Shown here: in pieces, positions 1 through 7,487 of the stretch
Position numbering within the stretch: the stretch's first letter is position 1
Layout of the letters: every line of letters begins with the position of its first letter
Assembly: GCA_016932235.1 (NCBI GenBank)
Contig: JAFGDF010000234.1
Location: 1 to 10,884 of the forward strand
Length of the DNA: 10,884 nucleotides
Direction: 5' to 3'
Origin: Deltaproteobacteria bacterium
GTDB lineage: Bacteria > Desulfobacterota > DSM-4660 > Desulfatiglandales > HGW-15
The notes under the pieces: generated by a model
Seen by the model: only the letters and a program-made list of their open reading frames with translations
Databases searched by the model: none
What the model was told of the DNA's origin: nothing
Translations under genes and position numbers: made by a program

Positions 1-2442
1 GTTTTGATTATCCCTGTCTATGCCATCGATACGCTTCCGGAAATCCTCGGCCTCAGCCAGCTTATCCAGACAGCTTTGCAGGCTGTCAATAAAATCCGTG
101 ACCTCGTCAGGAATCGTATTCCTGTCGAGCCCCAGTGGCATCAGGGCGTCAGACCATCTGGCCCTCCATTGATCGAGCTTTTCCTCTGCCTTATCTCTCT
201 CATTCCTGGCAATTCCCAAAGCCTGTTGGAATTCATCCATTTTGTTTTCCAACTTTTCCCGCTTTGTCTGCTGCGTTTTCACGGAATCCAGAAGGGTTTC
301 AGCATAAAGCAGAACCGGCGCTAATTCAGGCCCTGTAAATTCCGGCTTATCACCGCCTTTTCGGAGCTCCTCGATCAGTTTATCCCTCAGTTCTCGCCTC
401 TGCTTCTCTTTCTCTTTCGTTTCTGCGGATGCCTTTTCAGCCTCCGCTGATTTGAAACGCACCTTTTCAAAGCCTGAAATCCACTGTCTCATCTCCCTTG
501 GAGAGAGGGGAATAATATCACAGGGTGCCCAGGTTTCATGCCAGGCTCGATCAACCTCAGAAAAAGCAGATTCCAGATCCTTTGACTCCATGTCCAGTTC
601 TGACAGGCGATTTTCAAGGTTATTGATTCGCGATTTTAATGAGGCGTACTTCTGCACCCGGTCAGCTTCCCGGCGAAGGCGATCAGCGATCTTATCAGCG
701 TTCTCGATAAGGCCTTCATAGGTATCCGGTAAGGACGCTTCCGGAGAAAATCTTGTAATCTCTTCGGCAAGGTCTTCTCCCTCAATCCACTGCCGTCTAA
801 TCAGGCGCCAGCCCGAATCCCGCCTGGATCGAATCCGGGCCAGGTCCTTTTCTTCAGGCACTTCCCCGGCATGCTGTATCTCCTGTATCTGGATGAAAAG
901 CTGGCGCAATTCCTTTTCCAGACCCTCTTTCTCTTTTTGAATCTGCTTTCTCCTGTCGTGGATGAAATTCAGTTCCTCCTCAAAACGGTTTACAGTCTCC
1001 GGAATAGGAACGGCCAGTCTTCCGACCTGGTCCAACCGACCATTCCAGAGGCCCAGCCGGCTCAGCTCATCCCGGCAATCTTCAAGGCCGGCTTTCATAA
1101 CACGCTGTCTTTCCATCAATTCCTCATCAAGATCGCCTGCCCTTTGTGCCGGTTTAACCGTTTGAATCAGATCCTGGACATTCCTGGCAGGGGGAATAGT
1201 GGAAAACTCTTCCTGTGCTTTTATCAGGGATGTTTCCAATTTTTTTATTTCCCGGCCGGATTGTTCGATCTGCTGTACCAGGGCTTCATATCGATTGCCC
1301 AGATTAAGGATTGTTCTCCGTTTTGAGAGGCTGGATCGAAGCGTCTCGGCCTGGTCCAGCGGCATATCAGGGCGAACCCGCTTCAAAAGGTCTGCTGCGG
1401 CGTTTTTGCAGCTTATCCCCATGCCCTCCAGCCCGGGGCGATCTGTCATGGCCTTTCGATATTCACCCAGGCGTTGATACATTTCTTCAATATCATTGGC
1501 CCGGTTAAGCAGGTTTTTTTGCAGAGAAACCTCCTTTTTCCTCTTTTGGATTTCATTCATTCTGGTATTTGCCGTCTCAAGCCTGTTTTGTGTGTCATGT
1601 CTCTCCTGTTCAAGTTTTCTCCTCTGCTCCCTGAAATCAGGCGGCAACAGAATGACCTCGCCCAGATCTGCTATCTTACCCAGATACATCTTGTGCTGGC
1701 CGATATAGGGCAAGGCCCGCTGCAGCCGCTCAAGCCTGCTTTTTTCACGGTCTTTTTCTTTGCGAAGTTCCCTGGCATCTTCCAGCCCTCGTTCAGCCGT
1801 CTGGAGTGCCCTCCTGTGATCCTCCCACTCCCGGCTCGACAGAAAACTCTGTTTCATCTGTGTTTGTATCTCGTGGTATTGAGAAAGGGCTTCATTAACA
1901 GCCTTTGTGGAAGCACGGGGCCTGAAAAGATCATCTCCTTCTTTTTCAAGCTCCTCAAAAACCTTGTGCAGGGATGTAAGACCGGCACCAGCGGCGAAAA
2001 TGGCCTGCCCGACATCCCCTTTCTGATCGAGTATATCCTGACCGCCTCGAACCAGGGCCTCGTGATCAATACCATAAAGAGACTCGAATATCTCCTGTTC
2101 CATACCTTGCAGAAAGGGAGAAAGAAGCATCGGATCAATGGGATTGTCGTTTTCATCGAACAGGTCTGCAGTTCTCTTTTTACGACGGAAAAAGGTAAGC
2201 TCCCGGCCTCCCTCTTGATAAAGGCAACCACCAATCAGAAGTTGATTATAGGGGTGAATAAAATCATCACTGGTGCGTGCAGGGATACCGAAGAAGAAAG
2301 AATGCAGAGCACGAAGGCAACTGCTCTTACCTGCCTCATTCACTCCATAAACAATGTGCAGACCGGGAGATTGGGAAGAAAAGTCAAGCTTATGGCCCGT
2401 GAAGGGGCCGAATGCCCTCAGGTCGAGCCTTTTAATCCTCAT
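1..2442 (-). CDS. yhaN: YhaN/SbcC-like coiled-coil ATPase, C-terminal part cut off by window edge
   Basis: An open frame of 814 codons with no stop runs from ATG at 2442 off the left edge. The first residues form a P-loop ATPase half: IKRLDLRAFGPFTG at residues 3-16, then Walker A GVNEAGKS at 33-40. A conserved YhaN-like block follows around 120-165 (EIFESLYGIDHEALVRGG, then GDVGQAIFAAGAGL). Residues from about 180 on are charged, heptad-rich coiled coil. A short block near 637-650 (APCDIIPLSPREM) resembles one I recall in YhaN proteins. No CxxC zinc hook is visible in this part. The Walker B/signature half must lie beyond position 1. The family (AAA_27, related to SbcC/Rad50) is thought to act with an SbcD/Mre11-type nuclease on DNA ends. 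The start codon shares its A with the stop of the upstream nuclease gene, and a GGGAGGGG Shine-Dalgarno sits at 2447-2454, so the two are almost certainly translationally coupled. The family assignment is strong. Substrate and in vivo role are inferred. Confidence 0.88.
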   Translation of the reverse strand, partial: MRIKRLDLRAFGPFTGHKLDFSSQSPGLHIVYGVNEAGKSSCLRALHSFFFGIPARTSDDFIHPYNQLLIGGCLYQEGGRELTFFRRKKRTADLFDENDNPIDPMLLSPFLQGMEQEIFESLYGIDHEALVRGGQDILDQKGDVGQAIFAAGAGLTSLHKVFEELEKEGDDLFRPRASTKAVNEALSQYHEIQTQMKQSFLSSREWEDHRRALQTAERGLEDARELRKEKDREKSRLERLQRALPYIGQHKMYLGKIADLGEVILLPPDFREQRRKLEQERHDTQNRLETANTRMNEIQKRKKEVSLQKNLLNRANDIEEMYQRLGEYRKAMTDRPGLEGMGISCKNAAADLLKRVRPDMPLDQAETLRSSLSKRRTILNLGNRYEALVQQIEQSGREIKKLETSLIKAQEEFSTIPPARNVQDLIQTVKPAQRAGDLDEELMERQRVMKAGLEDCRDELSRLGLWNGRLDQVGRLAVPIPETVNRFEEELNFIHDRRKQIQKEKEGLEKELRQLFIQIQEIQHAGEVPEEKDLARIRSRRDSGWRLIRRQWIEGEDLAEEITRFSPEASLPDTYEGLIENADKIADRLRREADRVQKYASLKSRINNLENRLSELDMESKDLESAFSEVDRAWHETWAPCDIIPLSPREMRQWISGFEKVRFKSAEAEKASAETKEKEKQRRELRDKLIEELRKGGDKPEFTGPELAPVLLYAETLLDSVKTQQTKREKLENKMDEFQQALGIARNERDKAEEKLDQWRARWSDALMPLGLDRNTIPDEVTDFIDSLQSCLDKLAEAEDFRKRIDGIDRDNQN

Positions 2443-3695
2443 CACACCCCTCCCTGCCGCAGCATTTTTCCCATTAACAGCTCTTTTATATCTTCCCGAA
2501 GTGTCTCCATATCCGCCTCCTGAAGATGAAAAGGATCATCATCCGCCAGGAGATCAGGGGGGAGCTTACTTCGCAGCTGCTCAAATTCCGGCATAAAATC
2601 AGTTAGCTTCTCGCTTTCAAGCCCGAGGTCTTCAACCGCCCTGATGAGGGTGTTTATGGATGACCCCTCAACAGAAACATCATCGGGTGAAGCCTTTTTG
2701 TGAGTATGAAGGACGGTTTTTTCAATCCAGGCTTCAATAAGGCTCGCAGCAATTCCCTTGAACTCCTCTGTCCAGTGGAGCAGTCTTTCGTGAAGATCTC
2801 CATGAATAGGAGTGGTCCCTTCCAGGATTAGCCTGGCCGCGATTGGGCGTCCATCGGCCCTGGCAAGTTCTTCTTCCAGGGATTGTCTCACCCGGTCAAG
2901 ACATTCTTCCTGTGTTTCGCATTCGTTTAAGTCAACCTTGCACACTGCCCAGCGCAATACGTCAATATTGTGATACTCGATTTCCCTTACCTGCCCTTCG
3001 TCCACCGTAACTATCGTGCAACCCTTGGGACCTGATTCACGTATATGCCTCCCCTGGATGTTACCCGGGAAAATGATCCATGGTTCCCGGGATACCTCCT
3101 CACGTTGATGAACATGGCCCAAGGCCCAGTACTGATAACCCTTTGACCGCAATGCATCCAATGTACACGGGGCATAAGGTTCATGTCCCGGCCTTCCGGT
3201 CAGGGCCGTATGCAGAAGCCCGATATTAAAGAGACCGTATTCTCCCTGAGGATAATATTGTGTCAAGTCTTCGGTAACGACCCGTGAAGGGAAACTCTGC
3301 CCGTGAATGGCCACATTGAAGTCATCGAGGATAATGGTTTCAGCCTTTTTGTGAGAAAACAGTCTAACGTTGTCAGGAAGGTGGAGGGCACGAGAAATCT
3401 GACTGGCCGCATCATGGTTTCCGGATACAATAAAGACCTGGATACCAGCCTCCCTCAGCAATCCCATTCGGTTAATAAAATAAAGACCGGTGTTGTAATC
3501 CTTCCAGTCACCGTCAAAGAGATCACCGGCTAAAAGAACAAAAGCCGCTTCTTCCTGGATGGCGAGATCAACGAGATTATCAAAGGCACGTCTCACTGCG
3601 CCCCTGATCTGATCTACGGGAGCGTCCTGGTAGACCTCCAGCCCTTTCAGGGGACTGTCAAGGTGTATATCCGCGGCATGCAAAAATCGAAACAT
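2442..3695 (-). CDS. yhaO: SbcD/YhaO-type DNA repair metallo-exonuclease
   Basis: A 417-residue calcineurin-like metallophosphoesterase of the SbcD/Mre11/YhaO type, expected to cut DNA ends using two metal ions. The five phosphoesterase motifs are all present in order: D9-x-H11 (AADIHLDSP), GD58xxD61 (LLAGDLFDGD), GNHD at 92-95, H162 (GLLHTALTG) and GHVH at 193-196. Residues 1 to about 200 form the catalytic domain. The rest is a capping/helical C-terminal region that is less conserved and likely contacts the ATPase partner. The start is well supported by AGGAGG-type complementarity at 3701-3707, five bases before the ATG. The stop overlaps the start of the YhaN-like ATPase by one base, the arrangement seen for nuclease-ATPase pairs that form one complex. 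Length and the YhaN-type partner favour YhaO over classical SbcD. The symbol denotes the family, not proven orthology. Confidence 0.9.
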   Translation of the reverse strand: MFRFLHAADIHLDSPLKGLEVYQDAPVDQIRGAVRRAFDNLVDLAIQEEAAFVLLAGDLFDGDWKDYNTGLYFINRMGLLREAGIQVFIVSGNHDAASQISRALHLPDNVRLFSHKKAETIILDDFNVAIHGQSFPSRVVTEDLTQYYPQGEYGLFNIGLLHTALTGRPGHEPYAPCTLDALRSKGYQYWALGHVHQREEVSREPWIIFPGNIQGRHIRESGPKGCTIVTVDEGQVREIEYHNIDVLRWAVCKVDLNECETQEECLDRVRQSLEEELARADGRPIAARLILEGTTPIHGDLHERLLHWTEEFKGIAASLIEAWIEKTVLHTHKKASPDDVSVEGSSINTLIRAVEDLGLESEKLTDFMPEFEQLRSKLPPDLLADDDPFHLQEADMETLREDIKELLMGKMLRQGGV

Positions 3696-3700
3696 GGTGT

Positions 3701-3707
3701 TCCTCCT
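3701..3707 (-). promoter_or_regulatory. Ribosome binding site of the SbcD/YhaO gene
   Basis: The minus strand reads AGGAGGA five bases before the ATG at 3695, a near-ideal Shine-Dalgarno. It fixes the start of the nuclease and shows translation begins afresh here, not by read-through from the decayed genes upstream. Confidence 0.8.
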
Positions 3708-3728
3708 GCTGAATCAGTGATTTTCCCA

Positions 3729-3734
3729 ATTATC
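3729..3734 (-). promoter_or_regulatory. Possible -10 element for the yhaO-yhaN pair
   Basis: GATAAT on the minus strand lies 34 bases before the yhaO start, in the short gap after the unassigned 63-codon ORF. No good -35 hexamer sits 16-18 bases upstream, so this is only a candidate. A local promoter would make sense because the genes upstream are degraded. Confidence 0.22.
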
Positions 3735-3741
3735 ACGTATT

Positions 3742-3933
3742 CTAACAAAGGTGTTTGACATATCCGGGCGCAAAAAGCATATGCGGAAGCAACTCCCCAC
3801 GATTTATGCCTGAAACGTATCCCCCCTCCCCGGGATCCAGTGGAAAAAATTGCTCAATTATATCCCAGGCCCTTTCGATGAGACCGGCGGATTGCAACAG
3901 CTCAGAAAGTAGTATCAAGGATGCTGATCCCAT
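3742..3933 (-). CDS. Unassigned 63-codon ORF, possible gene remnant
   Basis: The product begins MGSASLILLSELLQSAGLIE and continues with a Pro/Gly-rich middle (FFPLDPGEGGYVSGINRGELL) to a short end at C63. I do not recognise the family. The composition looks like a folded soluble protein (amphipathic helix, then loop and helix) more than random translation, but no Shine-Dalgarno precedes the ATG. It is in the same frame as the HNH remnant upstream, separated from it by one TAA, and ends 46 bases before yhaO. It could be the C-terminal tail of a gene whose front was lost, a small real gene, or chance. I favour a remnant, with low certainty. Confidence 0.27.
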   Translation of the reverse strand: MGSASLILLSELLQSAGLIERAWDIIEQFFPLDPGEGGYVSGINRGELLPHMLFAPGYVKHLC

Positions 3934-3936
3934 GTT

Positions 3937-4090
3937 ACTTAACGTTTAGTGTTCGTATAGGAGAAAGTATGCCCTTTTCGAACACAAAATGTCAAATTCT
4001 ATTGGCAATTTGCCATTCTGTTTGCCGAAGCGAGCAGTCCTTGCTTCTTTGGCAGTTGTCACCACAAATAGCAGTGATTTCTGATCAATC
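3937..4090. repeat. Inverted-repeat-rich block at the broken end of the HNH gene
   Basis: About 150 bases with several small symmetric motifs: near-palindrome ACTTAACGTTTAGT (3937-3950, 12 of 14 positions symmetric), GTGTTCG (3949-3955) repeated inverted as CGAACAC (3979-3985) around a 23-base loop, and TGGCAATTTGCCA (4003-4015), a 6-bp inverted repeat around one base. The block begins about where recognisable similarity to the HNH family stops (near 4099). It could be a small non-coding insertion, the scar of a mobile element, or a dispersed repeat. No transposase or target-site duplication is visible, so the nature of the block is inferred. Confidence 0.35.
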
Positions 4091-4512
4091 CCATCAGCCC
4101 TTGATTCCGGGTCACACAGGTATTGCGACATTTTATCATCCATTTTGGTACCATAGTAAACCTCTCTCAACCGGTTCATGGAATTGATGTTGTGCTCGGT
4201 TTCCTGGTTATACCCGGATCTGGGAAGTCTATGCCGGAAGCCATCGGTTTTAAGCCGTGAAAAGGGATGGGCCATGCTCGTCAATGACCGGGGAGGCATG
4301 ATCCGTCAGTAATATCCATTCCATATTCCAGCCGGTTCATGGGAAGGCTCTATGAAATTTGCAGCAATCTGCCCCCGGGCAATCAAATCCATTATGGAAA
4401 GGAGAAGCAACGGTTTTTGAGGAGCACGATGGTTTGTAAATGAAGGATAACGATTTCGATTCCTGTCAGTCCGCAGATTTGAGATAATTTTGATGTACTT
4501 TTCAAGCATCAT
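3946..4512 (-). pseudogene. Broken HNH restriction-endonuclease-like gene (N-terminal part)
   Basis: The first 68 codons from ATG at 4512 (MLEKYIKIISNLRTDRNRN, then HRAPQKPLLLLSIMDLIARGQI) match, from memory, the N-terminus of a family of HNH restriction-endonuclease-like proteins. A TGA at 4308-4306 stops this frame. The same frame then continues with the next expected family block (MAHPFSRLKTDGF, then INSMNRLREVYYGTKMDDK and DPESR), so homology passes through the stop without a frameshift. The TGA falls after Tyr-Tyr, where family members as I recall them have Tyr-Trp, so a single TGG to TGA change explains it. After codon DPESR, near 4099, the sequence no longer resembles the family and ends at TAA 3948-3946. 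The DNA-binding middle and the catalytic HNH motif are missing. No strong Shine-Dalgarno precedes the start. Most likely a dead restriction-type nuclease. Confidence 0.6.
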
Positions 4513-4599
4513 AAGTCACTGCATAATAAGTTCCAAATAAATATTCTCCTCTGTTTCACAAGTTATTTGATTATTAATGGTCGTCCCCCTTTTTACTTT

Positions 4600-7395
4600 T
4601 CACACTTGCGATTCTGGTGCCGGTAAAAAAGATACGGTGAAGGTCGTTGCCGCTGAATCATGGCAGCCTTTATCTCCGGCGCAGAAAGGGCACTTGCTGA
4701 CCCTCCCCGGACACAGGTCTGACCCACTGGGTATAAAAGGGCATCTTTTGGAAACCATATCCAATCTAAAATTATACCGCTCTGAAAAGATCTTCATCCT
4801 GAGGAGGTCCGCGCCTTTTCCTCCCGCATTAAAGTCAAAAGGCCTTTTCGAGGAATAGCGCATGGTGTCCCTGGTCGTAAAAAACCCTTCAAAAATCCTC
4901 TTCTGTGCTTCTTCGGGTATGCCGACCCCGTAATCCCGAACCACTAATTCAGCACCCTGTCCTTTCTTTCTGACGTTCACTTCGATCCTTCCTTCGTCCG
5001 GTGTGTTTTCAACGGCATTTTTGACAAGTCCATCGATCACTTTTTCGAGAACATCAGGGGGAAGAAAGATCGGCGGGACCGGTTCAATTGACAATATGAT
5101 CCGGACCTCCCTGTGAAGGAAAAGGGGAATGAGGTATTTTAGCCGCTCTTCCACGGTCCTATCCAGACTGATAGGTTCTGAAACCGCCTGCTTCAGTCCG
5201 AAGATCTCATCCACACGCCGCCGGACGGCCTGGACAACCGGCTTTTCTCCCACCTCTTCCGCAAGGAGGGTCTCAATCTCATCCGCACAGACTTCGATCA
5301 TCGTGGTAAGGACATCCTGGGCTTCATAATGATCATTGTCCATGATATCATGCACTTGATATTGGATCGCCACGATACGATCCAGATTTCTTTTGAGTCT
5401 TTCCATTGTCGGTTTCCAGGTGTTCTCTGGAAGGGAAGAAATCCTCTTCGCGAGAAGAGCGAGAGACGCAGAAAGTATCGAGACAGGCGTTTTCATCTCG
5501 TGGGAGAGATGATTGATCACCTTATCCTTTGCCCGATTAAGGCTGGTCACTTCGCGGTAAGCCTGCTTTATCTCCTCGGAAAACCTGGCATTTTCCACGG
5601 ACAGGGCCACGGTCCCGGCAATGATGCTCAGCAATTCCACGTCTCCTTCGTCAAAATTCCCATCCTTTTTGTTGGTGGCGCACAGAGCACCAAAAACGCG
5701 GTCACTGCTCTTTAAGGGTACAAGGGCGACGTTCCGGGTTCGATACCCCAGTCTGCGATCTCTTTCCCTGTGGAGTTCTTTGTTTCCGGATGTATCGGAA
5801 ATGATCTTCGGTTGGCCGGTCCTGATCACTTCACCGGCTATGAGTCCATCCATAGGAAAACGGACCTCCCTTGTTCTTCTCTCTGTGTCCATATCGTCAT
5901 ATGCAGCACCCTGGATAAATAGATCACGTTTCACCTCATCGTGGAGGACGACGATAGCGCCTTCTGTTCCGATAAGACGCTTCACCTCATTGTTCACATA
6001 ATAGAGAAGATCCTCAAGGTCCGGGTATTCCGGCAAGGCCATACTGATTCGGAGCATGGCTTCATTGATTTGCGCTATTCTCTTTTCGTTGGTAACATCT
6101 CTGAGGATCACCAGGGTGCCCTCGGGCTGGTCTTCTGAGACTGAAAAGACAACGGTCCGGAGAATAACATCCAGCTTCCGGCCGTCTTTAGTCATTCTTC
6201 TGGTTTCTCTTTTGAGGATGACTTTTTTCTCGTATACGTCCTGCAAATCTCCGTCTTCCTCTTTTTCCTCTCCAGGTGGAATATAATTCAGCTTCTTTCC
6301 TTCCAGTTCACTGAAGGTCCAGCCAAAGGTCTCGGTAAAGGCGGGGTTGAGGTAAGAAACAATGCCGTCCAGGGTAAACACTATAATGGGGTAAGGAGCA
6401 AAATCCAGCAGGGTTCTGTAACGTTTTTCCGACTCCATCAGGGCCTGCTCTGATTTCTTTCGGTCTGTCACATCCTGCAAGGTCTCGATGGCCCCCGTGA
6501 TATTGCCGTCATCATCAATGATCGGAGCTGCGGTGAAGAAAAGCCATTTTCCACGATCACCCAGCTCAGGGAAATAGCCTTCAGCCTCATAGGCGCCATC
6601 GATTGCCTCAGACCTTCGGAATTTATCACCATAATAGGCAGACACCTCTTCCTCGGGCGCTCCGTCCACAATGAAATCCGCCAGGACAGGCCTCTTGTTT
6701 CGATAAAAAGTCAACCAGTATGCATCGGTTCCAATAACAGCGTTTGCCGGTATCTTTGTAAGGTTTTCATAGGCCCTGTTGCAATGGGTCATAATGTGTT
6801 GTTTATTAATGACAAAGGTAGGGATGGAACTGCCCTGGACAATCTGAGAAAGCCTTTTTTCGCTCTCCCTGAGCGCTTCTTCGGTCAGTCTTCGCTCGGT
6901 CACATCTTGCAGTGTCTCAACCGCGCCGATGATATTTCCATCCCCATCTTTCAGAGGCGCTGCCGTTAAAAACAGCCAGCTTCCATGTTCGCCCAGCTTC
7001 GGGAAAAAAGCCTCCACCTCATAGGCGCCATCGGCGATATCAGACTTCCTGCACTTGCCGCCGTAATACCAGGCCATCTCCTCGTCAGGCGCATGATCAA
7101 CAATGAAATCCGCCATGTAAGGAATTTCCCGAGAATCCTCGTTGAACCATGTGCAGCGTTTTTCAGCAATTTCCTGCCTTGTAACGCCGATGAGTTTCTC
7201 AAATGATGTATTGCAGTGGCTCAGGGTGTGGCTCTTGTCAATCACAAAAGTGGGCGTCGGGCTTGCCTCGATAATCTGGGAAAGTCTTTTCTCATTTTCC
7301 ATGAGTGTTTTTTCAGCAGTCCTGGTTTTTTCCGCTTTCCTCTCAAGGTCTTTAAACATTCTTTCAAGCTCTTCGAAACCGGGCTTGCCGGGCAT
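4600..7395 (-). CDS. Cytosolic PAS-PAS-PAS-GAF sensor histidine kinase with C-terminal Cys cluster
   Basis: A 931-residue kinase with no membrane segment, so a soluble sensor. In order: short coiled coil (5-40), PAS1 (about 36-168), PAS2 (about 177-313), PAS3 (about 322-438), GAF (about 455-605), dimerisation/phosphoacceptor helix with HLSHEMKTP (phosphoacceptor H632), and the ATPase domain. The latter has N-box KNAVENTP (N793), G1 box DYGVGI (821-826), F-box EGFFTT and G2 region GGKGADLL (858-865). PAS1 and PAS2 are clearly a duplicated pair sharing ADFIVDxAP, YYG, DGAYE, WLF and ETLQDVT blocks. The spacing from H632 to N793 (161 residues) is longer than usual, suggesting a helical insertion. 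Between the G2 box and the last strand lies a cluster C885, C895, C902, C905, C911, which might bind metal or sense redox state. GGAGGA lies at 7403-7408, seven bases before the ATG. No response regulator is in the window. Signal unknown. Confidence 0.92.
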   Translation of the reverse strand: MPGKPGFEELERMFKDLERKAEKTRTAEKTLMENEKRLSQIIEASPTPTFVIDKSHTLSHCNTSFEKLIGVTRQEIAEKRCTWFNEDSREIPYMADFIVDHAPDEEMAWYYGGKCRKSDIADGAYEVEAFFPKLGEHGSWLFLTAAPLKDGDGNIIGAVETLQDVTERRLTEEALRESEKRLSQIVQGSSIPTFVINKQHIMTHCNRAYENLTKIPANAVIGTDAYWLTFYRNKRPVLADFIVDGAPEEEVSAYYGDKFRRSEAIDGAYEAEGYFPELGDRGKWLFFTAAPIIDDDGNITGAIETLQDVTDRKKSEQALMESEKRYRTLLDFAPYPIIVFTLDGIVSYLNPAFTETFGWTFSELEGKKLNYIPPGEEKEEDGDLQDVYEKKVILKRETRRMTKDGRKLDVILRTVVFSVSEDQPEGTLVILRDVTNEKRIAQINEAMLRISMALPEYPDLEDLLYYVNNEVKRLIGTEGAIVVLHDEVKRDLFIQGAAYDDMDTERRTREVRFPMDGLIAGEVIRTGQPKIISDTSGNKELHRERDRRLGYRTRNVALVPLKSSDRVFGALCATNKKDGNFDEGDVELLSIIAGTVALSVENARFSEEIKQAYREVTSLNRAKDKVINHLSHEMKTPVSILSASLALLAKRISSLPENTWKPTMERLKRNLDRIVAIQYQVHDIMDNDHYEAQDVLTTMIEVCADEIETLLAEEVGEKPVVQAVRRRVDEIFGLKQAVSEPISLDRTVEERLKYLIPLFLHREVRIILSIEPVPPIFLPPDVLEKVIDGLVKNAVENTPDEGRIEVNVRKKGQGAELVVRDYGVGIPEEAQKRIFEGFFTTRDTMRYSSKRPFDFNAGGKGADLLRMKIFSERYNFRLDMVSKRCPFIPSGSDLCPGRVSKCPFCAGDKGCHDSAATTFTVSFLPAPESQV

Positions 7396-7402
7396 CAGCC
7401 AT

Positions 7403-7408
7403 TCCTCC
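7403..7408 (-). promoter_or_regulatory. Ribosome binding site of the PAS-GAF kinase
   Basis: The minus strand reads GGAGGA seven bases before the ATG at 7395. This supports that start over the out-of-frame ATG at 7402-7400, which lies too close to the motif. Confidence 0.7.
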
Positions 7409-7487
7409 CTCGCCTTTCGGTGTCAAAAGAAACATTATTAATAAGCTCTCCACCATCCTCATATCTCCCCTCCATTCTTTTATCTTC

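Noticed and set aside
1138..1152. A CxxC zinc hook in the ATPase
   Set aside because: The plus-strand codons read Cys-x-x-Cys, but the true minus-strand reading gives PAQRAG, with no cysteine.
1854..2234. A 126-codon minus-strand ORF inside the ATPase region
   Set aside because: It is in a different minus-strand frame from the supported ATPase frame, which runs unbroken from 2442 to 1.
1474..2523. A 349-codon plus-strand open frame
   Set aside because: It is the antisense of the YhaN-like ATPase, whose minus-strand frame shows Walker A and family blocks. The plus-strand translation has no recognisable domain.
3937..3950. Integron attC-type site
   Set aside because: The core has one mismatch to RYYYAAC/GTTRRRY, the two halves are fused instead of separated, and no integrase or cassette array is visible.
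4306..4308. Selenocysteine or other recoding at the TGA of the HNH gene
   Set aside because: The expected residue is Trp, no SECIS-like hairpin was evident just downstream, and the gene also lacks its catalytic half, so inactivation is simpler.
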